Shown: positions 8,946 to 19,911, counted from the first letter of the stretch. The stretch: 45,774 nt of DNA from Campylobacterota bacterium (GCA_011048515.1 DSDW01000137.1:1-45774), one strand, 5' to 3'. The notes: generated by a model not told the origin, from the letters alone. Made by a program: numbers and translations.

Positions 8946-10880
8946 TCATCTTTGATTCAGATACTTCAAAACAGCATCGAACTCCTTCTCATGCCCAAAA
9001 CAGCTGCTTGAATTACAGATCATAAATCCATCATTGGTATCATTTTTAAAATAGGTAAACGGGTAGGCAATGTCATCGACTCGTGCGCTGTTTTGTACTA
9101 GCTTCTCTTCTGTAGCTTTGACGATAATATCATCTTTGAGGTAGCGCACTACCGTTGCACTCATCAGCGGCGAAGAGATAGGCTGTCTCATGAGATCGTA
9201 GGAGTGGAGCTCGAGTGTTTTAAAGACAAACTTTTTATAGACAATGTCCACCAGAGAGGAGAGCGAATGCAGCACGTTCAGCATCACAGCCATTGCGGAG
9301 GGGTAAGAGCTGTCATAGATATCCGCACGTGTTTCAAACTCTCCTCTTGAGAATTTCCACTGACCGTTGTTGTAGTACCTCTCTATCGCATTATTTGCAA
9401 GCTTTGTGGCGGAAATAAGGTAGGTCTCATCCAGCGTACTGCGATAAGCCTCGATCAAAGCATCTGCAAGGTAGGCATAGTCCTCGAGGAAGGCATGTAT
9501 CCTGGGCTCTTTTCCTATCAATGTAGAGTGAAAGAGCTGGGAGTGTATATACATACTTGCCAGGAGGGCATCAAGGGATTGTTTGGCTGATTCGAGGTAA
9601 CGCGCTTCAAGGCGTCCGGCCTGAAAAAGGGATTTGATCATCATTGCATTCCATGAAACCAGGACTTTTTTATCGATAAACGGATAGAGGTGCTTCTCTT
9701 CCCGGCGTTTTCTCAGGGCAGCGATCGCTTCATCATAGTAGGGGATATCGATATAGGCCGGGTCATCCACCCGGATAATATTCTTCCCTTCGAAATTACC
9801 CTCTCGGGTGATATGGAGCGCTTTTGCCAGTGCCGGGTGCGCTTTATCTGGGATGCCCGCTTTTGCAAAGGATCTGAGGGCTTTTTCAAAAGAGTAGACG
9901 AAGTATTTCCCCTCCTCACCTTCGGTATCTGCATCGCTGGCAGAGTAAAATAGGGCATCTTCACTCATCTTTTCGAGCATAAAGTCCAGGGTTTCAAAGG
10001 CTACAATCTTGTAGAAATCTTCGCCGGTCGTATGGTAGGCTTTGAGATAGAGTTCGCTCAGCAGCGCATTGTCATAGGTCATTTTCTCAAAATGCGGTAC
10101 CAACCATTGATCATCGGTACTGTAGCGGCAAAACCCTCCGTCTACGAGGTCCCTCAGCCCCCCTTTTGCCATAGAATTCAATGAGTGTGTAGCCATCTGC
10201 AATGCTTCCTTGTCTCCCGTGATACGGTGCAGGTCAAGCAGAAGCTTTAGCAGTGAGGTCTGAGGAAATTTCGGCGCCTTGTTGAATCCTCCGTCCTTGT
10301 GGTCAAAGAGCTGTTTTGCCTGATCGATAAAGCGGATGATAATGCTCTCATCCAGGCGTGTAGCCTGTATCTTCTCTTTTCTGGAGTTTATGAACCCCAG
10401 TATCTCATCGGCTTTCTCTATCAGGAGTTTTTTTTCTGATTGATATTTGTCTGCGATCACTTCCAGCAGAGAACTGAAACTCATCATCCCGTATCTGGGT
10501 TCATCGGGTATATAGGTTGCAGAGTAGAAAGGTTTAAGGTCCTGGCTGAGGAAGATCGAGGTAGGCCATCCGCCGGGGCGTCCGTTCATCAGTTGATAAA
10601 CCTCCTGAAAGTGCTTATCGATATCGGGACGCTCCTCACGATCAACCTTGATCGAGACAAAGTGTCTGTTGAGTATTTCGGCTGTGGCTTCATCTTCAAA
10701 TGACTCTCTCTCCATGACGTGGCACCAGTGGCAGGAGCTGTAGCCGATGGAGAGAAAAATCGGTTTGTTCTCTTTTTGCGCTTTTTGAAAAGCCTCCTCG
10801 CCCCAGGGGTACCAATCTACGGGATTTTGGGCATGCTGTTGCAGGTAGGGGGAGTATTCATTGATGAGACGATTTGCCAT
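8946..10880 (-). CDS. YyaL/spermatogenesis-associated protein 20-like (DUF255 thioredoxin domain) protein
   Basis: [31 protein letters not shown]...[16 protein letters not shown]. Confidence 0.93.
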   Translation of the reverse strand: MANRLINEYSPYLQQHAQNPVDWYPWGEEAFQKAQKENKPIFLSIGYSSCHWCHVMERESFEDEATAEILNRHFVSIKVDREERPDIDKHFQEVYQLMNGRPGGWPTSIFLSQDLKPFYSATYIPDEPRYGMMSFSSLLEVIADKYQSEKKLLIEKADEILGFINSRKEKIQATRLDESIIIRFIDQAKQLFDHKDGGFNKAPKFPQTSLLKLLLDLHRITGDKEALQMATHSLNSMAKGGLRDLVDGGFCRYSTDDQWLVPHFEKMTYDNALLSELYLKAYHTTGEDFYKIVAFETLDFMLEKMSEDALFYSASDADTEGEEGKYFVYSFEKALRSFAKAGIPDKAHPALAKALHITREGNFEGKNIIRVDDPAYIDIPYYDEAIAALRKRREEKHLYPFIDKKVLVSWNAMMIKSLFQAGRLEARYLESAKQSLDALLASMYIHSQLFHSTLIGKEPRIHAFLEDYAYLADALIEAYRSTLDETYLISATKLANNAIERYYNNGQWKFSRGEFETRADIYDSSYPSAMAVMLNVLHSLSSLVDIVYKKFVFKTLELHSYDLMRQPISSPLMSATVVRYLKDDIIVKATEEKLVQNSARVDDIAYPFTYFKNDTNDGFMICNSSSCFGHEKEFDAVLKYLNQR

Positions 10881-11006
10881 TATTCAACCTTGTGTTTGAG
10901 CTATGTTAAATTATTTTGGATAAAATCACTGCATGTGCAGGGTTACACACCTTATACACATAGTCTACTATAGAATAGTAAAAAAATTGTCTTTCAGAGA
11001 GAAAAA

Positions 11007-12788
11007 ATGGTGAATTTGGTAAAAAAGTTACTCCTATTGAGTGTGTTCTTTAGTTCTTTGATGTTCGGCGGCTTCGAGTCGGTAGTGAAAAAACAGAAGT
11101 TTTTGTCTCCTGAGGAGGCATTTAAGGTTGAAGCGGTGCAGCAGGGTGAGTCGATCGTGACAACTTTGAGTTTGGCGGATGAGATACATGTCTATGCGGA
11201 TACACTGAAGTTCAAAGCCAAAGGTGAGAAGGAGATTGTACTCAACCCAGATATGCCTAAAGCCGATGAGCTCGATGGGGATATGGTCTATCACGGTGTA
11301 GTTACCGTAACTGTCCCTGTAGAAAAGATCACTTCCCAGATCTCGGGGGATTATACTTTCAGTGTGGAGTTTCAGGGGTGTTCGGATGCCGGGCTCTGTT
11401 ATTCTCCCATCGTCAAAAGCTATCAGTTCAAAGGTAAAGAACTTGGGGTGTGGGAGAAGATCGCAAAGCTCTCCAAAGAGGGAAATGCAGCCAAGATCGT
11501 GGATGTGCTGGTCAATGAAAGTTCTCTTTTTGTACTCTTCCTGTTCTTTATCTTCGGACTGCTTCTCTCCCTCACCCCGTGTATTTTCCCTATGATCCCT
11601 ATTCTCTCTTCGATCATCGTCTCCCAACAGGGTGGCAGAGAGAAACCAAGTATGGCAAGGGCTTTCTTTGTCTCCTTTATCTATGTTCTTGCCATGGCAA
11701 TGACCTACACGTTCGTAGGACTTGTCGCAGGCTTGGTGGGTGCGGACCTGCAGGCAGCGATGCAGAATCCCTGGGTGCTGACTATCTTTGCCGGCGTATT
11801 TGTTGCACTGGCATTTTCACTTTTTGGTTACTATGAGATCGGACTGCCTTCCTCTATTCAGTCAAAATTGAGCAAAGCGAGTGACAGTGCGCAGGGCAAA
11901 GGCGTTTTGGGAACAGCGGTCATGGGCTCACTCTCTGCACTGATCGTCGGGCCGTGTACGGCTGCACCGATCTCCGGTGCCGTACTGTTCATTTCACATA
12001 CAGGGGATGCACTGCTTGGCGGAGCGGCACTTTTTGTGATGAGCATGGGTATGGGGATGCCGCTTCTGCTTGTGGGACTGGGGGCCGGCAAGTTTATGCC
12101 ACGCCCCGGCGGATGGATGAGCAGGGTTTCGCAGAGCTTTGGGGTGATGATGCTTGCACTGGCGATCTTTATGCTCTCGCGTATCCTCCCTGAAGGGATG
12201 ACAATGATACTCTGGTCACTGCTCTTTATGGGAACAGCGATCTATATGGGCGTATTTGAGAACAAAGAGAGCGAGGGGGCGATGAAGCTCTTCAGGGTGC
12301 TTGCCATGGTATTCCTGCTTTATGGCGCCTCTCTTTTCATCGGGGCCCTCAGCGGAGCCAACTCGATGCTCAGACCCTTTGAGAAGTTCACCTCCGCAAC
12401 AGTTTCTGAGGTTTCGGCTCCAGTGGCTTCTGAAGACAAGGCTTCGCATCGTGGCTACAGTGTTGCCAGACTCCAGGCTGAAGTCGCAGCTTCAGAGAAA
12501 CCTGTAGTGGTGGATTTCGGCAAAGACTCATGTACGGCGTGCAAGGAGCTTGAGGAGATCACCTTCTCCAACCCGGCAGTGCAGGAGCAGCTGAAACGTT
12601 TTACCTTTATCAAGATCGATCTGACTGCCAATACCGATGATGATAAGGCTCTGCTCAAGGAGTACGGGTTGTTCGGTACACCAAACATCATCTTTTTTGA
12701 CAAGCACAACAACTATCTGCCAGAAAAAAGTTTGACAGGTTTTATCAAGCCTGAGGTTTTCGAAGCACATATCAAAGAGATAGAGTAA
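11007..12788 (+). CDS. dsbD: Protein-disulfide reductase DsbD
   Basis: Signal peptide, DsbD N-domain, polytopic membrane core, C-terminal thioredoxin domain with CTAC. Confidence 0.93.
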   Translation: MVNLVKKLLLLSVFFSSLMFGGFESVVKKQKFLSPEEAFKVEAVQQGESIVTTLSLADEIHVYADTLKFKAKGEKEIVLNPDMPKADELDGDMVYHGVVTVTVPVEKITSQISGDYTFSVEFQGCSDAGLCYSPIVKSYQFKGKELGVWEKIAKLSKEGNAAKIVDVLVNESSLFVLFLFFIFGLLLSLTPCIFPMIPILSSIIVSQQGGREKPSMARAFFVSFIYVLAMAMTYTFVGLVAGLVGADLQAAMQNPWVLTIFAGVFVALAFSLFGYYEIGLPSSIQSKLSKASDSAQGKGVLGTAVMGSLSALIVGPCTAAPISGAVLFISHTGDALLGGAALFVMSMGMGMPLLLVGLGAGKFMPRPGGWMSRVSQSFGVMMLALAIFMLSRILPEGMTMILWSLLFMGTAIYMGVFENKESEGAMKLFRVLAMVFLLYGASLFIGALSGANSMLRPFEKFTSATVSEVSAPVASEDKASHRGYSVARLQAEVAASEKPVVVDFGKDSCTACKELEEITFSNPAVQEQLKRFTFIKIDLTANTDDDKALLKEYGLFGTPNIIFFDKHNNYLPEKSLTGFIKPEVFEAHIKEIE

Positions 12789-12862
12789 GTTTTTGTAAAC
12801 TGTTTCAGACTTGAGTTGATATTCTGTTATAATGTAATCAATTATATTGTAAGAGATTTTAA

Positions 12863-13368
12863 GTGGAACATATCAAGAAGAAAATTATTTTATTGCAACA
12901 GGAGCTCTCTTCCTGCAAGGATAGAGCATCATTTGATCAGACGCTGGAGTTCCGTATGGGGCAGTTGTCCCATGAGATCGTATCGGATCCCTCACTTGCT
13001 AAGCAGCTTGACAGAAATTCGAAAATATTTTTTCTCTCCAACCGCCTGAAGGATACCCTGAACAGAAAAGTGCTGATGGAAAAATACGATCCTGAAGAGA
13101 GAACAAAACAGATAGCTGAATTTATAGAACAGATCAACGGTGAAGCGCTTTTTATGCCAAAGAGATATATACCGTGCTTCTTGCAGAACTTGGAATACCG
13201 AATGATATAGAGGTGCCTGCGGTTCAGGATAAAAAAGAAAAATCAGCCATACTTAAAAAGATTGCCAGACAAAAAAGAGAACCGTATCAGCCTGATCTGA
13301 TTTTGCATCTGTTGATCGTCTGCGGGATGGTACTGTTTATTGTATGGTTTCACTGGATGTCCCTGTAG
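12863..13368 (+). pseudogene. Hypothetical protein with C-terminal TM, apparently split by a one-base frameshift near 13148-13154
   Basis: ORF 12863-13210 and the frame entered near 13147 (SAFYAKEIYTVLLAELGIPNDIEVPAVQ...) read as one protein if one T is added to the T5 run. Confidence 0.6.
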
Positions 13369-13388
13369 AGAATAAAGTAAGGTAAAAG

Positions 13389-13667
13389 ATGAAAAATAAC
13401 TATTTAGCCCCGCAATCAAGCATGTTGATGCAAGACCTCTCTTCCATTCTGCCCAAAGGGTATGAGAATATTTTTCTGGTGATCTATGCAATTTTGGTTC
13501 CCTATGTCCTGGGATTACTTTTTTTCCTTTTTACTATTGGAGTAGGTGTCTTTCATATCTTCTCAAACATACCTTATATTGTAATCTGGCTTGTCGGTTA
13601 TGAGGTATTTTCTCTTTTGGTGCTTTTGTACATTTTGAAAAAAACGATTTTTTTTACTGCCCGATAG
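13389..13667 (+). CDS. Small hypothetical membrane protein
   Basis: 92 aa with two hydrophobic stretches; follows the split ORF in the same orientation. Confidence 0.6.
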   Translation: MKNNYLAPQSSMLMQDLSSILPKGYENIFLVIYAILVPYVLGLLFFLFTIGVGVFHIFSNIPYIVIWLVGYEVFSLLVLLYILKKTIFFTAR

Positions 13668-13724
13668 ATAGGGAGTGCTGATCATCTCTTTGGCAGCATA
13701 AAATAGACATTTCCGATTTTGTGA

Positions 13725-14522
13725 TCAGAGTAGGTCATTGAAAACAAAGATAACGATCTCGAAGGCAATGAGGATAATGATGATCCACTCCAGAAGGCTT
13801 GAATATTTGTGATGCTGTTCATCCGCAAGGATACTCAGGATCTCCTGGAGTATCGCAAGTTTCCGATTGAGTATATCGATACGCGGCTGGATCTCAAGAT
13901 ATTTTCTGGTGGTGAGATAGTAGCCTTCAAGTTCAGGATATTCCCAGAAAAATTCAGGGGTGTCAAGCAGCTCAAAGTGCAGATTGATACGGGACTTTGT
14001 AAGAAATAGCCGTCCTCTTTCCTGTGCGATCTCTTTGCGTTTCATCGCTACACGTCCATACTGCGCAAGCTCCAGAGGGATATGTTCTGATTCTCTTAGA
14101 CTCTCTCTCATCGCATCTTCAAAGTCATTGAGTTTCAATGACTGTGCTATGGCAAAAGAGACAGAGAGCATGATGAGTTCATCAGGTTTGTCCATAGAGA
14201 TGGTGTCCATCTCTATCTTGAAGCGCTGTTCGTCTGAGTACTGAAAGCTGAACTCTTCGGAGTTTTTGCAGGAGGCAGGGGAGGATTGGAGTTTTTTCAG
14301 CACAAACTCTTCATCCTGCATATCCCAGAATATCGCTACGCCATACTGGAAGATGAAGGCATATCCGCCGTCCTTCTCAATGATGATCGCATCTTTGATC
14401 ACTTTTGCCCTGAAGACCTCTATCGCATTGATTGAGACCTCCTGATAGTTGAAAGACTCCGAGAACTTATAGCTTCGTATCGTACCCATATTTATCTCAC
14501 TTTTGGCATATAGTATAATCAT
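13725..14522 (-). CDS. RMD1/YagE (DUF155)-family protein
   Basis: YGVAIFWDM...SFAIAQSLKLNDFEDAM...RNKLAILQEIL-like region and C-terminal TM typical of DUF155; start may be an internal Met. Confidence 0.75.
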   Translation of the reverse strand: MIILYAKSEINMGTIRSYKFSESFNYQEVSINAIEVFRAKVIKDAIIIEKDGGYAFIFQYGVAIFWDMQDEEFVLKKLQSSPASCKNSEEFSFQYSDEQRFKIEMDTISMDKPDELIMLSVSFAIAQSLKLNDFEDAMRESLRESEHIPLELAQYGRVAMKRKEIAQERGRLFLTKSRINLHFELLDTPEFFWEYPELEGYYLTTRKYLEIQPRIDILNRKLAILQEILSILADEQHHKYSSLLEWIIIILIAFEIVIFVFNDLL

Positions 14523-14654
14523 ATCATATCTTATTTTTCATTCATATGCACCTTGCCGGGAGTCTGTAAAGCGCAGAAGCAAAGGAGATATTTTGGCTAT
14601 AATGTTGAAAATAAATCGTGTGAGAAACACGAGACAATGGAACGGAAAAACATA

Positions 14655-15527
14655 ATGACTTCAAAAACACAAAATCAACATATCAAGATCGGCGAACTCA
14701 ACAGACTCAAGGTAGTACGTGATACAGACTATGGGCTCTATTTGCAGGCACAAGACTTTGAAGAGGTGCTCCTGCCCAATATCTATGTCATGGAAGATGA
14801 GATGCCTATGGAGGCACTCGTTGATGTATTTGTCTATACGGACAGCGAGGACAGGCCTGTAGCGACGACCAAAATGCCCTATGCAAAACTTGGGGAGTAC
14901 GGATACTTTACCGTGGTGGATTATAAATCCTACGGAGCCTTTGTCAACTGGGGATTGCCAAAGGATCTCTTTGTACCGCTCTCCCAGCAGAAAGAGTACT
15001 TCAATATCGGTAAAAAGTATATTTTGCGTATCTGTCTGGATGAACAGACAGGCAGACTTTACGGGACACAGAAGATCGGTCAATATTTTAACCGTTCAAT
15101 GAAGGGGCTGCATCAAAATAAAGCACTGGAAGTACTGGTGATCGCCAAAACGCCATTGGGATACAAGGTGGTAGCGGACAACCAGTATGAGGGGATGCTC
15201 TTTGATAATGAGATCTTTGAGGAGATCGGGATAGGCGATCGCAAAAAAGCCTATATCAAAACCGTACGTAAAGACGGAAAACTCGATCTAAGCCTGCAGC
15301 CTATCGGCAAAAAGGCAAAAGTCGATGAGGGGGAGCAAAAAGTATTGGAACTGCTTGCTGCACACAACGGTGAACTTCCTTTTACCTATAAAAGCGATGC
15401 AGAGGAGATCCAGAAGGTCTTTGGGATGAGCAAGAAAAACTTCAAACGTACCTTGACCGCACTTCTGGAACAAAACAGTATCATACTCACCGATGAGAGC
15501 ATTGTGAAAGTGAAGGAGGGGGAATAA
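14655..15527 (+). CDS. CvfB-like S1 RNA-binding domain protein
   Basis: IKIGELNRLKVVRDTDYGLYLQAQ...EVLLPNIY, S1 repeats (YGAFVNWGLPKDLFVPLSQQ) and C-terminal winged helix. Confidence 0.88.
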   Translation: MTSKTQNQHIKIGELNRLKVVRDTDYGLYLQAQDFEEVLLPNIYVMEDEMPMEALVDVFVYTDSEDRPVATTKMPYAKLGEYGYFTVVDYKSYGAFVNWGLPKDLFVPLSQQKEYFNIGKKYILRICLDEQTGRLYGTQKIGQYFNRSMKGLHQNKALEVLVIAKTPLGYKVVADNQYEGMLFDNEIFEEIGIGDRKKAYIKTVRKDGKLDLSLQPIGKKAKVDEGEQKVLELLAAHNGELPFTYKSDAEEIQKVFGMSKKNFKRTLTALLEQNSIILTDESIVKVKEGE

Positions 15528-15528
15528 C

Positions 15529-15975
15529 GTGGAACTCATGGAGCTTTTCAGACGAGGGGCAAAATGCATTGAATCGAGCAGTGAAAGCCCTGTGAGAGAA
15601 CTGGATATTGAGGAGATCGCCAAAGCACTCTCCAATATGCTCACCCATAAAGAGGGTACGCCTGATCTCAGCCCGATTATGATAGGACTCTCCAAAAGCG
15701 GGTTGGGTGACATCGTAAATTCCTGGATGGGTACTGGAGCAAATCTTCCGATACTGCCTGAGCAGATCGTAACACTGCTTGGTGAGGAGAGGGTCAGCAG
15801 ATTTTCTAATCAGCTCGGGATTTCCAAAGAAAGTGCTCAAAAGGCATTGGCTGAAGCACTTCCAAGAGTCTTGGATCAGGCGACAGGCGGGTCAGAGTCA
15901 ATCGTGGATGAGATGCTCGGGCAAGTAGGCAGCTCGCAAGGAGCCATGGAAATGCTCAGTAAAATGTTTCGTTAA
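15529..15975 (+). CDS. YidB-like (DUF937) protein
   Basis: GLGDIVNSWMGTGANLPILPEQIVTLLGEERVSRFSNQLGIS...LPRVLDQATGG. Confidence 0.82.
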   Translation: MELMELFRRGAKCIESSSESPVRELDIEEIAKALSNMLTHKEGTPDLSPIMIGLSKSGLGDIVNSWMGTGANLPILPEQIVTLLGEERVSRFSNQLGISKESAQKALAEALPRVLDQATGGSESIVDEMLGQVGSSQGAMEMLSKMFR

Positions 15976-16070
15976 ATGACACTATGGGATATTTTCATCC
16001 TGCAAATTTTTTCTACGCTACAATATCCCTAACGAGTGTTATATCTTGATCTATATCCGGGAGATAGAGG

Positions 16071-17615
16071 ATGCGTATTGTTCTTCTGCTGATTGTACCT
16101 TTTTTGCTTTTGGCAAAACCTTTCAAGGTCGCTACCTATAATGTCGAGAATCTTTTTGATGCGAAGTATAGCGGTACGGAGTATCAAGAGTATACCAGAA
16201 AGCATAACTGGACGGAACGGACGGTAGAGATCAAGCTCAATCACACGGCGGAGGTGATCTGCGATCTGAATGCTGATATCCTTGGTGTACAAGAGATTGA
16301 AAATGGGCATATCCTTCGTGCATTGCAAAAAAAGCTGGATGAGGTAGGCTGTGCCTATCCCCACCTGGCGATCACCCACACAAAAAGAGCATCGGTACAG
16401 GTGGGATTGCTTTCGCGTTTCCTGATCATGTCCACAAAAGAGATAGAGGTGGGAAGGGCTCCGGGGACAAGGAACATCCTTGAAGCGGTCGTTACGGTGC
16501 AAAATTCTCCTCTTCACATTTTTGTCAACCACTGGAAGTCACGTTCGCGGAAGGGCTGGGAGAGCAAGCGGGTGGCCTATGCCAAGGCACTACAAAAGAG
16601 GCTTGAATCACTGCCAGGATCGGCGGAGTATCTTCTGCTTGGCGACTTCAATACCGACTATGATGCCTATATGTCTCTTGAAGCACGCATCAATGATACG
16701 GAGGGCAAAACAGGATTGCATCATATCGTGCATACGACAGAAGATATCTCAAGCCTCTCCCGGGAGAGTGGCAGACACTATACGCTCTGGGGTGAATTGG
16801 AACTGGATGGGCGGTGGAACACCAAATTCTACGGCAGGAAGGGAACCCCCGACCATATCCTTGTGCCGCGAACGATGCTGGATGGCAAAGGGATCAACTA
16901 TATCGATGGTTCGTTCGGTGTATTCAGGCGCTCCTATCTCTTTATAAAACGCGGATATATCAACAGCTGGGAGTATAAAAAGGGAAAACACCGCGGGAGA
17001 GGCTACTCCGACCATCTTCCGATCTATGCCTATTTTGATGCCAAACCCTATCACTCAGGCAAAGGTACAATGAATCCGATCCGAAGAGAGGTGAAGCCGA
17101 TAGAGTATCTTTATACGATAGAAGCGCTCTCCCATGACGTAGTGCTCAAAGATGCCGTAGTGCTGTGGAAAGAACGGGGAAATGCGCTGATCAAGCAGAG
17201 TGCAGAAGGAAGAGGGATATTCCTCTACGGCTGTGCCGGGGAACTTCAGGCGGGAAAACGCTATGACCTGCTGGTACGCGGGATCAAAACCTATCATGGG
17301 CTCAAAGAGATCACCCATGCCTATATCCTCAATGAAAAAGCAGAAACGGATATAGGATCCTATATGCTTACACAGGATGATTTTTCCAAACCGATCGCTA
17401 CACGTCAAAATGAACTTTTCAAATCACTGACAGGCATCTATAAAGAGGGACACTTTTATGCTTCCGGAAGAAAAATCCCTATCTACTTCAAAAAAATAAA
17501 TAGTACCCCTCCAAATGATTCCAAACTAAAGATAGCCTATGCCCATCTAGGGTATTATAAGCATCTACAGTTAGTGGTATACAGCCCTAATAATTTTACT
17601 CTATTGGAGAAGTGA
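16071..17615 (+). CDS. Secreted endonuclease/exonuclease/phosphatase family protein
   Basis: FKVATYNVENLFDAKY...ILGVQEIEN...LLLGDFNTDYD...SDHLPIYAYF plus signal peptide. Confidence 0.9.
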   Translation: MRIVLLLIVPFLLLAKPFKVATYNVENLFDAKYSGTEYQEYTRKHNWTERTVEIKLNHTAEVICDLNADILGVQEIENGHILRALQKKLDEVGCAYPHLAITHTKRASVQVGLLSRFLIMSTKEIEVGRAPGTRNILEAVVTVQNSPLHIFVNHWKSRSRKGWESKRVAYAKALQKRLESLPGSAEYLLLGDFNTDYDAYMSLEARINDTEGKTGLHHIVHTTEDISSLSRESGRHYTLWGELELDGRWNTKFYGRKGTPDHILVPRTMLDGKGINYIDGSFGVFRRSYLFIKRGYINSWEYKKGKHRGRGYSDHLPIYAYFDAKPYHSGKGTMNPIRREVKPIEYLYTIEALSHDVVLKDAVVLWKERGNALIKQSAEGRGIFLYGCAGELQAGKRYDLLVRGIKTYHGLKEITHAYILNEKAETDIGSYMLTQDDFSKPIATRQNELFKSLTGIYKEGHFYASGRKIPIYFKKINSTPPNDSKLKIAYAHLGYYKHLQLVVYSPNNFTLLEK

Positions 17616-18049
17616 TGGCATATTATCAATGGATTTTGGCGTTTCACGTGATGAGCTTTATCTCTTGGATGGCGATGCTCTTTTATCAGCCCAGGCTCTA
17701 TGTATACCATAGTGAAAATGCAGAGAACAAAGGATTTGTGGAGGTTGTACAGATACAGGAGTATAAGCTTTTCAGGTATATCGGCACGCCTGCCATGTGG
17801 GCGACGATCATTTCAGGCGCCTTGATGCTCTATCTCAACCCAACTGTTTTTCAAAGCGGTGGATGGATGCATGCGAAACTGCTTTTTGTCCTGTTACTGA
17901 TTGCTTACCATTTTACGTTAGAGTTTCACCGTAAAAGGCTGATCGAAAACCCAGGCTATAGACCCGGAAAGTTCTATCGCTTTTACAATGAAGTGCCAAC
18001 GCTGTTGATGATGGGTATTGTAATCTTTGTGGTTGTAAAACCTTTTTAG
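17612..18049 (+). CDS. hemJ: HemJ-like (CopD-superfamily/UPF0093) membrane protein
   Basis: WILAFHVMSFISWMAMLFYQPRLYVYH...YHFTLEFHRKRL...FYRFYNEVPTLLMMGIVIFVVVKP. Confidence 0.85.
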   Translation: MMAYYQWILAFHVMSFISWMAMLFYQPRLYVYHSENAENKGFVEVVQIQEYKLFRYIGTPAMWATIISGALMLYLNPTVFQSGGWMHAKLLFVLLLIAYHFTLEFHRKRLIENPGYRPGKFYRFYNEVPTLLMMGIVIFVVVKPF

Positions 18050-18112
18050 TCTATCGACACTTTAGGCTTCTTGTGTTAAAATAACTAAAATTAATTTAAA
18101 AGGATTAGAAGT

Positions 18113-18781
18113 ATGAATTTACCAGCTATCTCAATACCTCAAATCGATCTTCCGTTTGAAATCCCTCTTTTGCTGCATCCGCCGGTAGACCACTTTGCCA
18201 TTGCACTGCCGATCGTGGTTTTGATCATTGAGTTTATCAACCTGTTTGCAAACAGAAGATCACTCTCGCTGCTCTCGCTCTTTATGGTGATCACAATGAT
18301 TGTCGCAGTAGTTGCCGCATATTTTACGGGAAGTGTAGATGGGAAAGAAGCGTATCCGCTCTTGAATGAAGCGGGGCAGGCAGAACTTAAGGAGCATAAA
18401 CTATTGGGTACCTATCTTATGCTGGCATCCGGTGTCGTTCTTCTGTTCAAACTGGGCTCAATGCTGGCTTCAAGAGGACTGGTAAAAGCTTTTTATCTGC
18501 TGGTACTTGTCATCTTTGTGGCAGGGATACTTAAGCAGGGCAAAGATGGCGGGGAGCTTGTGTATGAGTTCGGCGCAAATGTAGAAATGGTCAAAACGCT
18601 TGATGATGAGAAGTTTGATCTTGAAGAAGAGCGCGATGAGCTGGAAGGTGAGCTGGAAACTGCCAAAGAAGAGCTTGAGTCCCTTAAAGCAACCGCTATG
18701 CCACAGTCGACAGAAGCATCAGAAACAACAACCGAATCTGTGATGCCATCATCTGATACTAATACTTCTGGCCGGAACTAG
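18113..18781 (+). CDS. DUF2231-type membrane protein with C-terminal coiled coil
   Basis: LLLHPPVDHFAIALPIVVLIIEF...TG..DGKEAYPLL...L.EHKLLGTYLMLASG; Glu-rich heptad-like tail. Confidence 0.78.
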   Translation: MNLPAISIPQIDLPFEIPLLLHPPVDHFAIALPIVVLIIEFINLFANRRSLSLLSLFMVITMIVAVVAAYFTGSVDGKEAYPLLNEAGQAELKEHKLLGTYLMLASGVVLLFKLGSMLASRGLVKAFYLLVLVIFVAGILKQGKDGGELVYEFGANVEMVKTLDDEKFDLEEERDELEGELETAKEELESLKATAMPQSTEASETTTESVMPSSDTNTSGRN

Positions 18782-18784
18782 GAA

Positions 18785-18802
18785 GGAGGCTTACGAGCCT
18801 CC
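18785..18802. terminator. Hairpin between convergent genes
   Basis: GGAGGCT-TACG-AGCCTCC (7-bp stem, UNCG-type tetraloop); no strong T tract. Confidence 0.45.
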
Positions 18803-19165
18803 ATCTCCCTCTCTGGTAAACTCTATCTCATATCTCTCTTCAGGAATTTCAGTCTCAAGATTTGCAAGATATTTTGCCATAAGGCGTGTCTGTTCAGGGG
18901 TGAGTGATTTGGCAAAAGAGATCATGATTGTACCAAAGGCAGTTCTGGTCTTTCCCTGCTGGAGGTCTTTGAGACGATCAAATATCATCTCCTCTTTCAA
19001 TCCTTGCAGTCTGGGTGAAGCCCCCATTCCTTCCCCATAATTTCCATGGCATGAGTTGCAGGCATTTTGAAGATAAAGCTGTCTCATTTCACTGTTTTGT
19101 TCCTTGGTCAGTTCTACTGCACCAAGCGATAGTGTAATCATTGGCAATAAAAGTATCGTTTTCAT
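18791..19165 (-). CDS. Class I cytochrome c, periplasmic
   Basis: Signal peptide and CNSCHGNYGEGMGASPRLQG heme motif. Confidence 0.9.
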   Translation of the reverse strand: MKTILLLPMITLSLGAVELTKEQNSEMRQLYLQNACNSCHGNYGEGMGASPRLQGLKEEMIFDRLKDLQQGKTRTAFGTIMISFAKSLTPEQTRLMAKYLANLETEIPEERYEIEFTREGDGGS

Positions 19166-19188
19166 ACTGTTATTATAGTCAAATGAGC

Positions 19189-19911
19189 TTAGTAAAGTAC
19201 TCTGGCGAGGTAGAGTCCTTCAGGAGGAGCAAGTCTGTGGTTGTACTTCCTTATCCCCGCTAACTGTTCTTTGAGTTCGGAGATCTTCATAACCCCTTTT
19301 GCACACAGCATTGCACTCTCGATCATCATCCTGACCTGTGAGCGTAAAAAACCGTTTGCCTCAAAATAAATGAAGTGGCAGTTGCTCTTCTCTCGGTATT
19401 TTGCCCGATAGATACGGCGAACCGTCGTATGTGTATCGCTCCCTGTCTTGTGGAAATACCGGAAGTCGTGCTCGCCTAAAAAGCACTGGAGGGCTTCCTG
19501 CAGGACCGCTTTGTCAAACCCGTTATAGCAGGAGATATATTTTCTTTCAAAGACTGAAGGGAGATCTGTCTTGAAGACATAGCGGTAGAGACGCTTTTTT
19601 GCACTGAAACGTGCATGAAAACTATCTTCGACTTTTGTAATGTGCTTAATCTCTACGGATGCAAGTTTACGGTTGAGATTGAGTCTGAGTTTCTCCAGCT
19701 CCCTCCAGTAGTATGGAAGGTCGAAGTGTATGACCTGTCCGGTGGCATGTACCCCTCTGTCGGTACGGCCTGAAGCAACAATCTGAGAATCGATCTTTAG
19801 GGATCTCAGTGCCTGCTCTATGGCTGAAGTGACGGTTTGTTTCGTGCTTTTCTGCCGCTGAAATCCAAAGAAAGCACTGCCGTCATAGCTTATTACCGCT
19901 TTAACACGCAC
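19189..19911 (-). CDS. truA: tRNA pseudouridine synthase A
   Basis: MRVKAVISYDGSAFFGFQRQ...ASGRTDRGVHATGQVIHFD. Confidence 0.95.
   Translation of the reverse strand: MRVKAVISYDGSAFFGFQRQKSTKQTVTSAIEQALRSLKIDSQIVASGRTDRGVHATGQVIHFDLPYYWRELEKLRLNLNRKLASVEIKHITKVEDSFHARFSAKKRLYRYVFKTDLPSVFERKYISCYNGFDKAVLQEALQCFLGEHDFRYFHKTGSDTHTTVRRIYRAKYREKSNCHFIYFEANGFLRSQVRMMIESAMLCAKGVMKISELKEQLAGIRKYNHRLAPPEGLYLARVLY

Noticed and set aside
13142-13160. Programmed -1 ribosomal frameshift at CTTTTTA
   Set aside because: The heptamer is not in the codon register required for X XXY YYZ slippage, and no obvious downstream stimulatory structure was seen; homopolymer indel is simpler.
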